Shown piece after piece: positions 33,940 through 42,523 of a DNA stretch of 64,000 nt. The position numbers and the translations under genes are program-made. The notes under the pieces were generated by a model. That model made no database searches and was not told the origin of the DNA. It was given only the letters and a program-made list of their open reading frames with translations. This DNA comes from Novosphingobium sp. PhB165 (lineage in GTDB: Bacteria > Pseudomonadota > Alphaproteobacteria > Sphingomonadales > Sphingomonadaceae): contig NZ_SLVB01000008.1 in NCBI RefSeq assembly GCF_004341845.1, forward strand, positions 124,001 through 188,000, given 5' to 3'. How positions within the stretch are numbered: the first letter of the stretch is position 1; the number at the start of each line of letters is the position of its first letter.

Positions 33940-35073
33940 GTGGAAGGCAGCGGAGAACGCGATACGGCTGGGGCCGATACTGCTGGAAACGGCGCAAGCG
34001 GCGTCGATACCCAGATCAATCCCCCGGCGGGCTGGAGCCCCCCGGTCAAGAGCCGCTGGACGGTGGCCGCGATCGTCGTGCTGGCGGTGCTGGGCGTGCT
34101 CTCCATCCTCTATGCCTGGGACCTGCCGCCCTTCGCGGGATGGTCGCAGCGGACCGACAATGCGAATGTCCGCGGCAAAGTGACGGTCATCAGCCCTCAG
34201 GTGAACGGCTATGTCACCTCGGTTCCGGTGCGCGATTTCCAGCATGTGAAGGCGGGAGAGGTGCTGGCGACGATCGACCGGCGCATCTATCAGGCGCGGG
34301 TCGAACAGGCGAAGGCCAACCTTGCCGGGCAGATCGCTGCGCTATCCAATTCCGAACAGAGCCAGCGCTCACGCGAGGCGGCGCTGCTGGGGCAGGAAGC
34401 CGGGATCGCCAGCGCCAAAGCGCAGCTCGTCCGGGCGCGGGCCGACATGAAGCGCGCCGATGCACTGGTGGCGGACGGCTCGATTTCGGAGCGGGAGCGC
34501 GACCAGACTTTGGCCACCCTGCTCGCAGCAGAAGCGGCGGTGCGACAGGCCGGCGCCTCGCGCGCGATCGGCGGGCAGGACGTGCGATCTGTGATCGTCG
34601 GCCGGGGCGGTCTTCAGGCGGCGGTGGAAGCGGCGCAGGCGCAGCTCCATCTGGCGCAGATAGACCTCGACAATTCGGTGATCCGCGCGCCGGTGGACGG
34701 GCGCCTTTCGGAAATCGGCGTGCGTAACGGCGCCTACGTCTCGGCGGCCACGCAGCTCATGTTCCTGGTGCCGGACGACATGTGGATCATCGCCAACTTC
34801 AAGGAAGCGCAGACGCGGGACATGCGGGTCGGACAGCGCGCCCATTTCCGCGTGGACGCACTGGGCGGCGCGCGGCTGACAGGCCATGTGCAGGACATCG
34901 CGCCCGCCACCGGCTCCGAATTCGCGGTGCTCCGGGCGGACAACGCCACCGGCAACTTCGTGAAAGTGGCGCAGCGCATTCCGGTGAGGATCAAGATCGA
35001 TCCCGGGCAGGCCCTCGCACAGCGGCTGCGTCCGGGCATGTCGGTGGAAATCACCGTGTCGACGAGGGACTGA
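33940..35073 (+). CDS. HlyD/EmrA-family periplasmic adaptor protein
   Basis: 377 residues from a GTG at 33940 (AGAGGG upstream); a TTG at 33919 overlapping the transporter stop is an alternative. One membrane anchor (WTVAAIVVLAVLGVLSILYAW), a lipoyl half-motif (QRTDNANVRGKVTVISPQVNGYVTSVPV), a coiled-coil hairpin with ARVEQAKANLAGQ and ERERDQTLATL, the second half-motif (LDNSVIRAPVDGRLSEIGVRNGAYV) and a beta-barrel (MWIIANFKEAQTRDMRVGQ) show the EmrA architecture. It links the MFS pump to the outer-membrane factor encoded next. Confidence 0.92.
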   Translation: MEGSGERDTAGADTAGNGASGVDTQINPPAGWSPPVKSRWTVAAIVVLAVLGVLSILYAWDLPPFAGWSQRTDNANVRGKVTVISPQVNGYVTSVPVRDFQHVKAGEVLATIDRRIYQARVEQAKANLAGQIAALSNSEQSQRSREAALLGQEAGIASAKAQLVRARADMKRADALVADGSISERERDQTLATLLAAEAAVRQAGASRAIGGQDVRSVIVGRGGLQAAVEAAQAQLHLAQIDLDNSVIRAPVDGRLSEIGVRNGAYVSAATQLMFLVPDDMWIIANFKEAQTRDMRVGQRAHFRVDALGGARLTGHVQDIAPATGSEFAVLRADNATGNFVKVAQRIPVRIKIDPGQALAQRLRPGMSVEITVSTRD

Positions 35074-36470
35074 TGCGGCGCCTTGCCATCGTCGCAAGCC
35101 TGCTGGCGCTTACCGCCGGTTGCGCAGGGCCGCCTGTCGCCCTCGCGCCCGTGGAGCCCGTGGTCGCGCCCGCAGAGTGGCGAACCGACACAGGGCCGAC
35201 CGCGCCGCTCGACCGCGCATGGTGGCAGGCCTTCGGCGACCCGCAGCTTACCGCGCTCGTCGAAGCGGCGCTGGCGCGCAATATCGACATCGCGCAGGCC
35301 GCTGCCCGCATCCGGGACGCGCGGGCGCAGGAACGGCTGGCCCATGCGCAGTTGCTGCCCACGGTCGATGCCGCTGCCTCGGCATCGGATTCGCGCAGCA
35401 TCGATGCCTTCGGGGTCGCAGAGGTGCAGCAGCTCGCGCAGCCGGGCGTGCAGGCAGCGTGGGAAGCAGATATTTTTGGGCGTCTGGCAGACCAGCAGGC
35501 AGCAGCGCGCGCGGGGTGGCTGGCCAGCCAGGCAGCGCGGGATTCGATCCGCCTCTCGGTCGCGGCGACGGCGGCAAACGGCTATATCGCCTTGCTCGGC
35601 CTCGACGCGCAGCTTGCCATTGCCCAACAGACGCTGGACGCGCGGCGCCGGGAACTGCAACTCGCAGAGCGCCGGGTCGGCGCGGGCTACTCGCCGCGTC
35701 TGGACCTTGCGCAGGCACAGGCCGAGTATCAGGCCACCGCCCAACTGATCCCCTCCCTGCGCGAAGCCACCGCGCGGCAGGAAAACGCGTTGCGCCTGCT
35801 CACAGGAGACGTGCCCGGTGCCGTCGCGCGCGCCACTTCGCTCGCCCTGCTAACAGAGCCGGTGATCCCGGAAGGCCTGCCGTCCCAGCTCTTGGCGCGC
35901 CGACCCGACGTGACGCAGGCGGAGCTGCAACTGGCCGCCGCCGACAAGTCGCTCGCCGCCGCCCGCAAGCGCTTCCTGCCGCAGCTTCAACTCACCGGCT
36001 CCGGCGCCTTGGTATGGTCCTCGCTGCTGGTGGGTGATCCGATCGGAGTGTGGTCTCTGGGTGGCAGCATCCTTGCGCCGATTTTCGAAGGCGGACGGCT
36101 GCGCGCGGGAGCCGAAAGCGCCGCCGCCCAGCGGGACAATGCCGCGCTGGCCTACCGCAAGGCCGCGCTCACCGCCTTTCGCGAGGTGGAGGACGCCCTT
36201 GGATCGGCCCGGGAAGCGGACGAACTCATGACCATCCTGACCACCCAGCGCACGGCAGACGCCGAAGGCCTGCGCCTTGCCACCAACCGCTTCCGCGAGG
36301 GCTATTCGCCCTATCTCGAACAACTGGTTGCCCAGCGCGGCCTGCTCAATGTGGAACTCAACCTCGTGCAGGCGCGGACGGCGGCGTTGCAGGCCCGGGT
36401 ATCGCTCTATCTGACGATGGGCGGCGGCTGGAGCCGCGATGCGGTCGCCGGCCTTGCAGCCGCACCATAA
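35073..36470 (+). CDS. NodT-family outer-membrane efflux lipoprotein
   Basis: 465 residues. Lipoprotein signal MRRLAIVASLLALTAGC with the acceptor Cys17, then two OEP repeats (from about 55 and 270) with the typical PLDRAWWQAFGDPQLTALVEAALARNIDIAQAAARI start and FGRLADQQAAARA. It is the TolC-like channel for the pump; its ATG overlaps the adaptor stop by one base (TGATG). The operon ends here, about 100 bp before the cobalamin riboswitch. Confidence 0.93.
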   Translation: MRRLAIVASLLALTAGCAGPPVALAPVEPVVAPAEWRTDTGPTAPLDRAWWQAFGDPQLTALVEAALARNIDIAQAAARIRDARAQERLAHAQLLPTVDAAASASDSRSIDAFGVAEVQQLAQPGVQAAWEADIFGRLADQQAAARAGWLASQAARDSIRLSVAATAANGYIALLGLDAQLAIAQQTLDARRRELQLAERRVGAGYSPRLDLAQAQAEYQATAQLIPSLREATARQENALRLLTGDVPGAVARATSLALLTEPVIPEGLPSQLLARRPDVTQAELQLAAADKSLAAARKRFLPQLQLTGSGALVWSSLLVGDPIGVWSLGGSILAPIFEGGRLRAGAESAAAQRDNAALAYRKAALTAFREVEDALGSAREADELMTILTTQRTADAEGLRLATNRFREGYSPYLEQLVAQRGLLNVELNLVQARTAALQARVSLYLTMGGGWSRDAVAGLAAAP

Positions 36471-36574
36471 GCCGTGATCGCGGGCGCGGCGATCACGGAT
36501 CGGCTATTGGCTTGGCAGAGCCAATTCGATAGAGCGGCGGCAAGGTGACAGGCATGCCTGTTGCCGGACATGAT

Positions 36575-36776
36575 CGTGCCGGTGCCCCAAAGGGGGCTTA
36601 ATCGGGAATGTGGTGCGGGGGTGTAACCCTCAAATCCGCGGCTGTCCCTGCAACTGTAAGCGGATAGCGCGATGCACACGCCCTTTTAAGGGCAGCCACT
36701 GGACCGGCGCGTTGCCGATCTGGGAAGGCGTGCATCAAGCTGTGACCCGCGAGCCAGGAGACCTGCCGGCGCACTG
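36575..36776 (+). ncRNA. Cobalamin (AdoCbl) riboswitch
   Basis: The order of conserved elements fits the cobalamin riboswitch: GGTGCC followed by a GGGGGCTTAATCGGGAA block (36581-36607), a GGTGCGGGGGTGTAACCC stem, the B12 box GCTGTCCCTGCAACTGTAAGCG (36640-36662, written here in shortened form), GCCACTGG (36694-36702), GGGAAGG (36722-36728) and the closing GAGCCAGGAGACCTGCC (36751-36767). It precedes cob genes and would reduce their expression when adenosylcobalamin is abundant. Confidence 0.95.
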
Positions 36777-36806
36777 GTCGCTCTTGCCCTGACCCAGGGG
36801 ATGGTC

Positions 36807-36881
36807 ATGGCACGGTTCTTCTCCGTCTGGGCGACGAAGCTGTGTGGCTGGGGCTGCACGGTCGCGTGGTGGTGGGCGTAG
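36807..36881 (+). CDS. Possible 24-residue Trp-rich leader peptide
   Basis: ATG at 36807 is preceded by AGGGG at suitable spacing; an ATG two codons earlier (36801) is in frame. The encoded peptide MARFFSVWATKLCGWGCTVA ends in three tryptophans and an alanine. It lies just after the riboswitch and before cobG. No family is known; it may be a leader peptide or a chance frame in the untranslated leader. Confidence 0.3.
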   Translation: MARFFSVWATKLCGWGCTVAWWWA

Positions 36882-36962
36882 TTCGCGCCTGCCCATCGCC
36901 GCGCGTCGGCCGGCCATGTCGGTATGCCCCGCCTTCGTTCGCCCGGCGCGCGGAGAGCGATT

Positions 36963-38114
36963 TTGGGTCCGCTGAAAGGGGATCGAAGCGGCGGCACGGT
37001 ACGGGGATGGTGCCCCGATGCCTGGCGTCCGATGATGGCGGGAGACGGGCTGCTGGTCCGCGTGAAGCCGCGTCTCGGCCGCCTGACGCCCGCTCAGGCA
37101 GTCGCTTTGGGCGAAGCGGCGCTTGCGCATGGGTCGGGCGCGCTTGACCTGACGCGCCGCGCGAACCTGCAAATTCGCGGCGTCAGCGAGGCGGACTGGC
37201 CGCGCCTGCTCGACCGGTTGCTGGCGTCCGGCCTCGTGGATGCGGACGCGACACGCGAAGCCCGGCGCAATATTCTCGTCTCGCCCGCGTGGCACCCGGG
37301 CGACGATAGCTATCGCATCGCGCGCGAACTGGACGCACGGCTCGACGAATTACCCGCGCTGCCGGGCAAGGCCGGTTTCGTCATCGACGCCGGACCTGTG
37401 CCTATGCTGTCCGCCGAACCCGGCGATTTCCGGATCGAGCGCGGACGCGACGGCATGCTCCAGCTGCGCGCCGATGGACGCTCTACCGGCATAGGACTGG
37501 CGCCGGGCGGGGAAGTCACCGCACTGATCGATCTGACGCGTTGGTTCATGGCAAGCGGCGGAGCAAGCGCGGGCCGCATGGCGCGCCATTCCGCACCCCT
37601 GCCGGACTGGGCGACAGGAACCGCCGCCCCGGTGCTCGCCGCGCCCCTGCCCCTCCCCGGCCGTCACGCGATGGGCGCCGCCTATGGCCTGCCGTTCGGC
37701 CGCGTGAGCGCGCAAGCCTTCCTGCGATTGGCGCAGGTCTCCGGCGTGGCGGGCTTACGCACGACCCCATGGCGCATCCTTCTGGCGGAGGGGGCCGGGC
37801 CGATCGAGCACGACGGCCTGTCGATTGATCCCCACCATTCGCTGCTGCGCGCCGATGCCTGCCCCGGCGCCCCCGACTGTCCGCAAGCCAGTGTCGAGAC
37901 CCGGACGCTCGCCGCCCGCCTTGCCCCCCATGTCTCCGGGCATTTGCATGTTTCGGGTTGTGCCAAGGGCTGCGCCCATCCCGCAGCCGCCGACGTGGTC
38001 GTGACCGGGCGCGAGGGTGCCTACGACCTTTCCTTCAGCGCGTGCGCCGGTTCTCCGCCCCGTCATTCGGGTCTGGATGCCGCAGACCTCTTCGCCCATT
38101 TTGGAGTCGCTTGA
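36963..38114 (+). CDS. cobG: Precorrin-3B synthase (nitrite/sulfite-reductase-like)
   Basis: 383 residues from a TTG at 36963 with GGAGAG five bases upstream; ATG 36924 would add 13 residues without a ribosome binding site. Ferredoxin-like half domain (MAGDGLLVRVKPRLGRLTPAQAVALGEAA), then LDLTRRANLQIRGV, and cysteines ACPGAPDCPQAS and SGCAKGCAHP that bind the 4Fe-4S/siroheme-type centre. CobG uses O2 to make the gamma-lactone of precorrin-3B, so the pathway is the aerobic one. First gene after the riboswitch; its stop overlaps the cobH ATG. Confidence 0.9.
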   Translation: MGPLKGDRSGGTVRGWCPDAWRPMMAGDGLLVRVKPRLGRLTPAQAVALGEAALAHGSGALDLTRRANLQIRGVSEADWPRLLDRLLASGLVDADATREARRNILVSPAWHPGDDSYRIARELDARLDELPALPGKAGFVIDAGPVPMLSAEPGDFRIERGRDGMLQLRADGRSTGIGLAPGGEVTALIDLTRWFMASGGASAGRMARHSAPLPDWATGTAAPVLAAPLPLPGRHAMGAAYGLPFGRVSAQAFLRLAQVSGVAGLRTTPWRILLAEGAGPIEHDGLSIDPHHSLLRADACPGAPDCPQASVETRTLAARLAPHVSGHLHVSGCAKGCAHPAAADVVVTGREGAYDLSFSACAGSPPRHSGLDAADLFAHFGVA

Positions 38115-38743
38115 TGCCTTACGATTATGAAAAGGACGGCGCGGCGATCTACCGCCAGTCCTTTGCCACCATCCGCGCGGAAGCCGACCTTGCCCACTTC
38201 TCCGCCGAGGAGGAGCCCGTTGCGGTTCGCATGATTCACGCGGCAGGCATGGTCGAACTGGCCGCGCACATCCGCTTTTCCGCCGATTTTGCAGTCGCCG
38301 CGCGCGCCGCGCTGGCTGCGGGAGCGCCCGTTCTCTGCGATGCACGGATGGTGTCCGAAGGCATTACCCGCGCGCGCCTGCCCGCTTACAACGGGGTCAT
38401 CTGCACCCTTGGCGATGCCGAAGTGCCGGACCTTGCGCACCGGATCGGCAACACCCGCTCGGCGGCGGCGCTGGAACTGTGGCGGCCGCATCTCGGCGGC
38501 GCGATCGTCGCCATCGGCAACGCGCCAACCGCGCTGTTTCATCTGCTCAACATGCTTAAGGATCCCGACTGCCCTCGCCCGGCGGCCATCATCGGTTGCC
38601 CGGTGGGCTTCGTCGGCGCGGCCGAGTCCAAGCATGCCTTGTGGCTGACCGCACCGGTTCCCTGCTGCATCGTCGAGGGACGGCTTGGTGGCAGCGCCAT
38701 TACCGTGGCGGCCGTCAACGCACTGGCGAGCCGCGCGGAATGA
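38114..38743 (+). CDS. cobH: Precorrin-8X methylmutase
   Basis: 209 residues: IYRQSFATIRAEADLAHFSAEEEPVAVRMIHAAGMVEL with the catalytic histidine of the family (RMIHAAG), then CDARMVSEGITRARLP, GNAPTALFHLL and GCPVGFVGAAESK. It shifts a methyl group from C11 to C12, converting precorrin-8X to hydrogenobyrinic acid. The ATG overlaps the cobG stop (TGATG) and the end overlaps cobI (ATGA), showing tight translational coupling. Confidence 0.95.
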   Translation: MPYDYEKDGAAIYRQSFATIRAEADLAHFSAEEEPVAVRMIHAAGMVELAAHIRFSADFAVAARAALAAGAPVLCDARMVSEGITRARLPAYNGVICTLGDAEVPDLAHRIGNTRSAAALELWRPHLGGAIVAIGNAPTALFHLLNMLKDPDCPRPAAIIGCPVGFVGAAESKHALWLTAPVPCCIVEGRLGGSAITVAAVNALASRAE

Positions 38744-39468
38744 GCGCGTCAGGAACCATCCACGGTGTCGGTCTCGGCCCCGGCGCGGCGGACCTGCTGA
38801 GCGTGCGCGCCGACCGGCTCGTGCGGGGCACGCGGCAGATCGCCTATTTCCGCAAGAAAGGACACACGGGCCGGGCGCGGAGTACCGTCGACAGCCTGCT
38901 GCGGACCGATGCGGTCGAAATCGCGATGGAATACCCGGTCACGACCGAAATTCCGCTCGACGATCCCGCTTACAATGCCTGCCTTCAGGCTTTCTATGCC
39001 GATTGCACGGAGCGGCTGGCGGAGGCTGCGCGCGGCGGCGAGGACGTCGTCGTGCTTTGCGAGGGGGATCCGTTTTTCTACGGCTCGTTCATGCACCTGC
39101 ACAGCCGGCTCTCGGGGCGGGTGCCGGTGGAAGTCGTGCCCGGCATCACCGGCATGGCCGGCGCCTGGAACGCGACCGGGCTGCCGATCACCTGGGGAGA
39201 CGATGTGCTGACCGTCGCGATGGCGACTCTGCCCGAAGCGGAATTGGCGCGGCGTATCCACGATACCGATGCGCTGGTGGTGATGAAGATCGGCCGCAAT
39301 CTGCCGAAATTGCGCCGCGCTGTGGCCGCCGCCGGGCGCGAGGATGCGGCGTGGCTCGTCGAATATGCGGCCATGCCCGAGCAGCGGGTGACCCGGCTTG
39401 TCGATGCCGAGAACGTCGCGCCCTATTTCTCGATTCTGCTCATCCACGGTCAGGGGCGCCGGCCATGA
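38740..39468 (+). CDS. cobI: Precorrin-2 C20-methyltransferase
   Basis: 242 residues of the tetrapyrrole methylase fold: GVGLGPGAADLLSVRADRLV at the N-terminus, CEGDPFFYGSFMHL for the SAM-binding GDP loop, and VVPGITGMAGAWNATGLPITWGDD. CobI methylates precorrin-2 at C20 to give precorrin-3A, the substrate of CobG. Starts and ends in ATGA overlaps with cobH and cobJ. Confidence 0.94.
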   Translation: MSASGTIHGVGLGPGAADLLSVRADRLVRGTRQIAYFRKKGHTGRARSTVDSLLRTDAVEIAMEYPVTTEIPLDDPAYNACLQAFYADCTERLAEAARGGEDVVVLCEGDPFFYGSFMHLHSRLSGRVPVEVVPGITGMAGAWNATGLPITWGDDVLTVAMATLPEAELARRIHDTDALVVMKIGRNLPKLRRAVAAAGREDAAWLVEYAAMPEQRVTRLVDAENVAPYFSILLIHGQGRRP

Positions 39469-40226
39469 CTGGATGGATCGCTGTCGCGGGTCTTGGGCCC
39501 GGGGACGAGGCTCTCGTCACGCCCGAAGTCACGCAGGCGCTGGCCGAGGCGACCGATGTGGTAGGCTACGGCCCCTATGTGGCGCGGGTGGCGCCCCGGG
39601 ACGGACTGGTGCTGCACCCATCCGACAACCGCGTGGAGCTTGAGCGGGCGGCCATGGCGCTGGACCTTGCCGCGCAGGGGCGCAGGGTGCTGGTCGCGTC
39701 CTCGGGCGATCCGGGAGTCTTCGCGATGGCCGCCGCCGTGTTCGAGGCGCTGGAGGACGGCCCGGCGCACTGGCGCGAACTCGATATCCGGGTGCTGCCC
39801 GGCATCACCGCAATGCTGGCGGCAGCAGCCCGCGCCGGAGCGCCGCTCGGCCATGATTTCTGCGCGATCAATCTGTCCGACAATCTCAAGCCGTGGTCGG
39901 TCATCGAGAAAAGGCTCCGGCTCGCGGCCGAGGCGGACTTCGCGATGGCGTTCTACAATCCCCGCTCGCGCGCGCGGCCGGAGGGGTTCGCTAAAGCGCT
40001 CGCGGTCCTGCGTGAAGCCTGCGGAGACGACCGGCTGATCCTGTTCGCCCGCGCGGTGTCCACGCCGGAGGAAGCTCTCCGGATCGTACCGCTTGGCGAG
40101 GCGCGGGCGGAAATGGCGGATATGCGCACGATGGTGATCGTCGGATCCAGCCGCACCCGCATCATCGAGCGGCCCGGCGCGCCGATCCTCTACACCCCGC
40201 GCTCGGTGCCGGAGGATGCCTCGTGA
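39465..40226 (+). CDS. cobJ: Precorrin-3B C17-methyltransferase
   Basis: 253 residues: VAGLGPGDEALVTPEV, DVVGYGPYV, SSGDPGVFAMAA, VLPGITAMLAAAARAGAPLGHDFCAINLSD and YNPRSRARPEGFAKAL are CobJ/CbiH signatures. It performs the ring-contracting methylation of precorrin-3B at C17 to form precorrin-4. Its last 37 bases are overlapped by the antisense cobK gene. Confidence 0.95.
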   Translation: MTGWIAVAGLGPGDEALVTPEVTQALAEATDVVGYGPYVARVAPRDGLVLHPSDNRVELERAAMALDLAAQGRRVLVASSGDPGVFAMAAAVFEALEDGPAHWRELDIRVLPGITAMLAAAARAGAPLGHDFCAINLSDNLKPWSVIEKRLRLAAEADFAMAFYNPRSRARPEGFAKALAVLREACGDDRLILFARAVSTPEEALRIVPLGEARAEMADMRTMVIVGSSRTRIIERPGAPILYTPRSVPEDAS

Positions 40227-40960
40227 CCGAGCCACCGAAGGACATCCTGCGACCCGTGCAATTCGAGCCTGTGCGGCAGGACCGGGCGATCGATCATCAA
40301 TACCGGCAGGCCCAATTGCCGCGCCGCGATCAGCTTCGCGCTGGCGCCGGTACCCCCCGCGTTCTTGCAGACGACGAGGTCGATGGCATGGTGCCGCAGC
40401 AATTCGCGGTCCGCATCGACGCCAAACGGCCCCCGGTCCACCACGAGGCTGAACTGGGGCAAATTCGGCGGCGAATCCGGCGCATCGACGAAGCGCAGCA
40501 GGTAGTGATGTTGCGGCCGGTCGGCGAAAGCATCGACGTGCATCCGGCCAAGCGCCAGCATCACCCGTCGGGACGGTCCGGCAAGGGCATCGACGGCCGC
40601 TGCGATATCCGCCACGCGGGTCCAGCGGTCCGCAACTTCGGGCTGCCACGCGGGGCGGGTGAAGGCGGCATGGGCGACACCTGCGAGAGCGGCCGCCGTC
40701 ACTGCGTTGGCGCTCATCGTCGCCGCGAACGGATGCGTGGCGTCGACAAGATGGGTGATGCGATTCCGGCGCAGATAGGCCGCCAGCCCCTCCACGCCGC
40801 CGAACCCGCCGACGCGTACGGCAATCGGCTGCGGTCGCGGGCTCCCGGTGCGGCCCGCGTAGCTGTAGGTGGCGTCAATGTCATGCTCGGCCAGTGCTTG
40901 CGCGAGCGCGTTCGCCTCGGTCGTGCCGCCCAGCAGGAGGACGTGCGGCTTGGCTGACAT
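40190..40960 (-). CDS. cobK: Precorrin-6A reductase, antisense within the cob operon
   Basis: 256 residues from ATG 40960. VLLLGGTTEANALAQAL, THLVDATHPFAATMSANA, RVMLALGRMHVDAFAD, VVDRGPFGVDADRELLRHHAIDLVVCKNAGGTGASAKLIAARQLGLPVLMIDRP are the CobK/CbiJ blocks for NADPH-dependent reduction of precorrin-6A to 6B. It is the only cob gene here on the minus strand: its start codon overlaps that of cobL (CATG) and its end overlaps cobJ. Its promoter would have to lie inside cobL. Confidence 0.94.
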   Translation of the reverse strand: MSAKPHVLLLGGTTEANALAQALAEHDIDATYSYAGRTGSPRPQPIAVRVGGFGGVEGLAAYLRRNRITHLVDATHPFAATMSANAVTAAALAGVAHAAFTRPAWQPEVADRWTRVADIAAAVDALAGPSRRVMLALGRMHVDAFADRPQHHYLLRFVDAPDSPPNLPQFSLVVDRGPFGVDADRELLRHHAIDLVVCKNAGGTGASAKLIAARQLGLPVLMIDRPVLPHRLELHGSQDVLRWLGHEASSGTERGV

Positions 40961-42158
40961 GAACTCGTCCCCCTGGTTGACCATCGTCGGCATCGGCGAA
41001 GATGGCATCGACGGGCTTTGCGCGGCGAGCCGGACCGCGCTGAATCAAGCCGACCTTGTGATGGGTGCGGCCCGCCATCTTGCCCTGCTCGGAGCGCCTA
41101 ACGCTGCCCGCATCGAATGGCCAGTGCCGTTCGCGGACGGCGTGGAGCAATTGCTCGCCCATCGGGGGCGCAAGGTCGTGATGCTGGCCTCGGGCGATCC
41201 ATTCTGGTTCGGCGCCGGAACCAGCGTGACGCGCCATCTCCAGCCGGGCGAATGGGTAGCGCATCCCGCGCCGTCCACATTCGGGCTGGCCGCCGCGCGG
41301 CTCGGGTGGGCGATCGAAAGCACGCCCTGCCTTGGCCTTCACGCGGCGCCGCTGCAACGGCTGCGGCCGCATCTGGCGTCCGGCGGGCGCGTATTGGTTT
41401 TGCTCCGCGATGGCGCGGCGGTGGTGCGGCTCGCCACCTATCTGAGCGAACTCGGCTTCGGGGCATCCACCATTCACGCACTGGAATCTCTTGGCGGCCC
41501 GCGCGAACGGGTTCGGACCGGACAGGCCGAAAACTGGGACTTCACCGACATCGCTCACCCGGTCGCGGTGGGCATCGAGGTTCGCGGAGAGGCCAGCGCC
41601 ATGCCCTCGACCAGCGGCCTGCCCGACGCTCTGTTCGACCACGATGGCCAGATCACCAAGAGCCCGCTGCGCGCGCTGACACTGGCCGCGCTGGCCCCCA
41701 GACCGGGGGAAGTTCTGTGGGATATCGGCGCGGGGTCTGGATCGGTGTCGATCGAATGGCTGCTGGCCCATCCGGCCAACCAGGCCATCGCCGTGGAAGC
41801 CGACGCCCTGCGCGCCGAGCGGGCAAAGGCCAACGCGCTCGCGCTTGGTGTCGACCGATTGCAACTCGTCCTTGGCCGCGCCCCGGAGACGCTTCCGCAA
41901 GGTCCGCCGCCTTCCGCCGTGTTCATCGGCGGCGGATTGTCAGGGCCGCTGCTCGAAACCCTTTCGGCGCGCCTGCCCGCCGGAACGCGGCTCGTGGCCA
42001 ATGCCGTGACGCTCGAATCCGAAGCCCTGCTGGCAGAATGGCACGGACGGCGGGGCGGCGATCTGCTGCGCATCGAACTCGCCGATGCGGTGCCGCTTGG
42101 CAGTCGGCGGGGCTGGCGGTCGCGCTATCCGGTCGTGCAGTGGAGCGTGACGCTGTGA
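40959..42158 (+). CDS. cobL: Precorrin-6B C5,15-methyltransferase (decarboxylating)
   Basis: 399 residues, a natural fusion of CbiE- and CbiT-like parts. The N-terminal half has WLTIVGIGEDGIDGL and LASGDPFWFGAGTSV; the C-terminal half has ITKSPLRALTLAALAP, WDIGAGSGSVSIEWL (SAM-binding, about 254-268) and FIGGGLSG. It methylates C5 and C15 and decarboxylates ring C. ATG 40959 is used; a TTG at 40950 with AGGAGG nine bases before it is a good alternative. Confidence 0.95.
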   Translation: MNSSPWLTIVGIGEDGIDGLCAASRTALNQADLVMGAARHLALLGAPNAARIEWPVPFADGVEQLLAHRGRKVVMLASGDPFWFGAGTSVTRHLQPGEWVAHPAPSTFGLAAARLGWAIESTPCLGLHAAPLQRLRPHLASGGRVLVLLRDGAAVVRLATYLSELGFGASTIHALESLGGPRERVRTGQAENWDFTDIAHPVAVGIEVRGEASAMPSTSGLPDALFDHDGQITKSPLRALTLAALAPRPGEVLWDIGAGSGSVSIEWLLAHPANQAIAVEADALRAERAKANALALGVDRLQLVLGRAPETLPQGPPPSAVFIGGGLSGPLLETLSARLPAGTRLVANAVTLESEALLAEWHGRRGGDLLRIELADAVPLGSRRGWRSRYPVVQWSVTL

Positions 42159-42523
42159 TCGTTGCCGGTTTCGGTTTCCGATCCGGGGCGAATGTCCTCG
42201 CGCTGTGCTCGGCATACCAGCTGGCGCGTGAAAATGCGCCGCCGATTACGCACTTGGCCACCCTCGCCGACAAAGCGGACGGGCTGGCCGAACTGGCGAA
42301 CCTGTTGTCCCTGCCGGTGATCGCCATCGCGCCCGAGCACCTTGTGGGCGTGCACACGATGACCGCCTCCGCGGCCTCACAGGTGGCCCGAGGCCTTGGT
42401 AGTGTGGCGGAGGCCTGCGCGCTTGCCGCGTTGCGGGAGCATCAGCCCCGCCTCCTCACCCGGCGCCAGATTTCACGCGATCGCATGGCGACCTGCGCCA
42501 TCGCCCAAGGAGCATTGCCATGA
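42155..42523 (+). CDS. cobE: CobE / CbiG C-terminal-like cobalamin biosynthesis protein
   Basis: 122 residues starting at a GTG that overlaps the cobL stop (GTGA). VAGFGFRSGANVLALCSAYQLA at the start and VGVHTMTASAASQVARGLGSVAEACALAA near the end are the conserved blocks of CobE and of the C-terminal CbiG domain. Precise function in the aerobic pathway is not settled. Ends in an ATGA overlap with cobM. Confidence 0.9.
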   Translation: MIVAGFGFRSGANVLALCSAYQLARENAPPITHLATLADKADGLAELANLLSLPVIAIAPEHLVGVHTMTASAASQVARGLGSVAEACALAALREHQPRLLTRRQISRDRMATCAIAQGALP

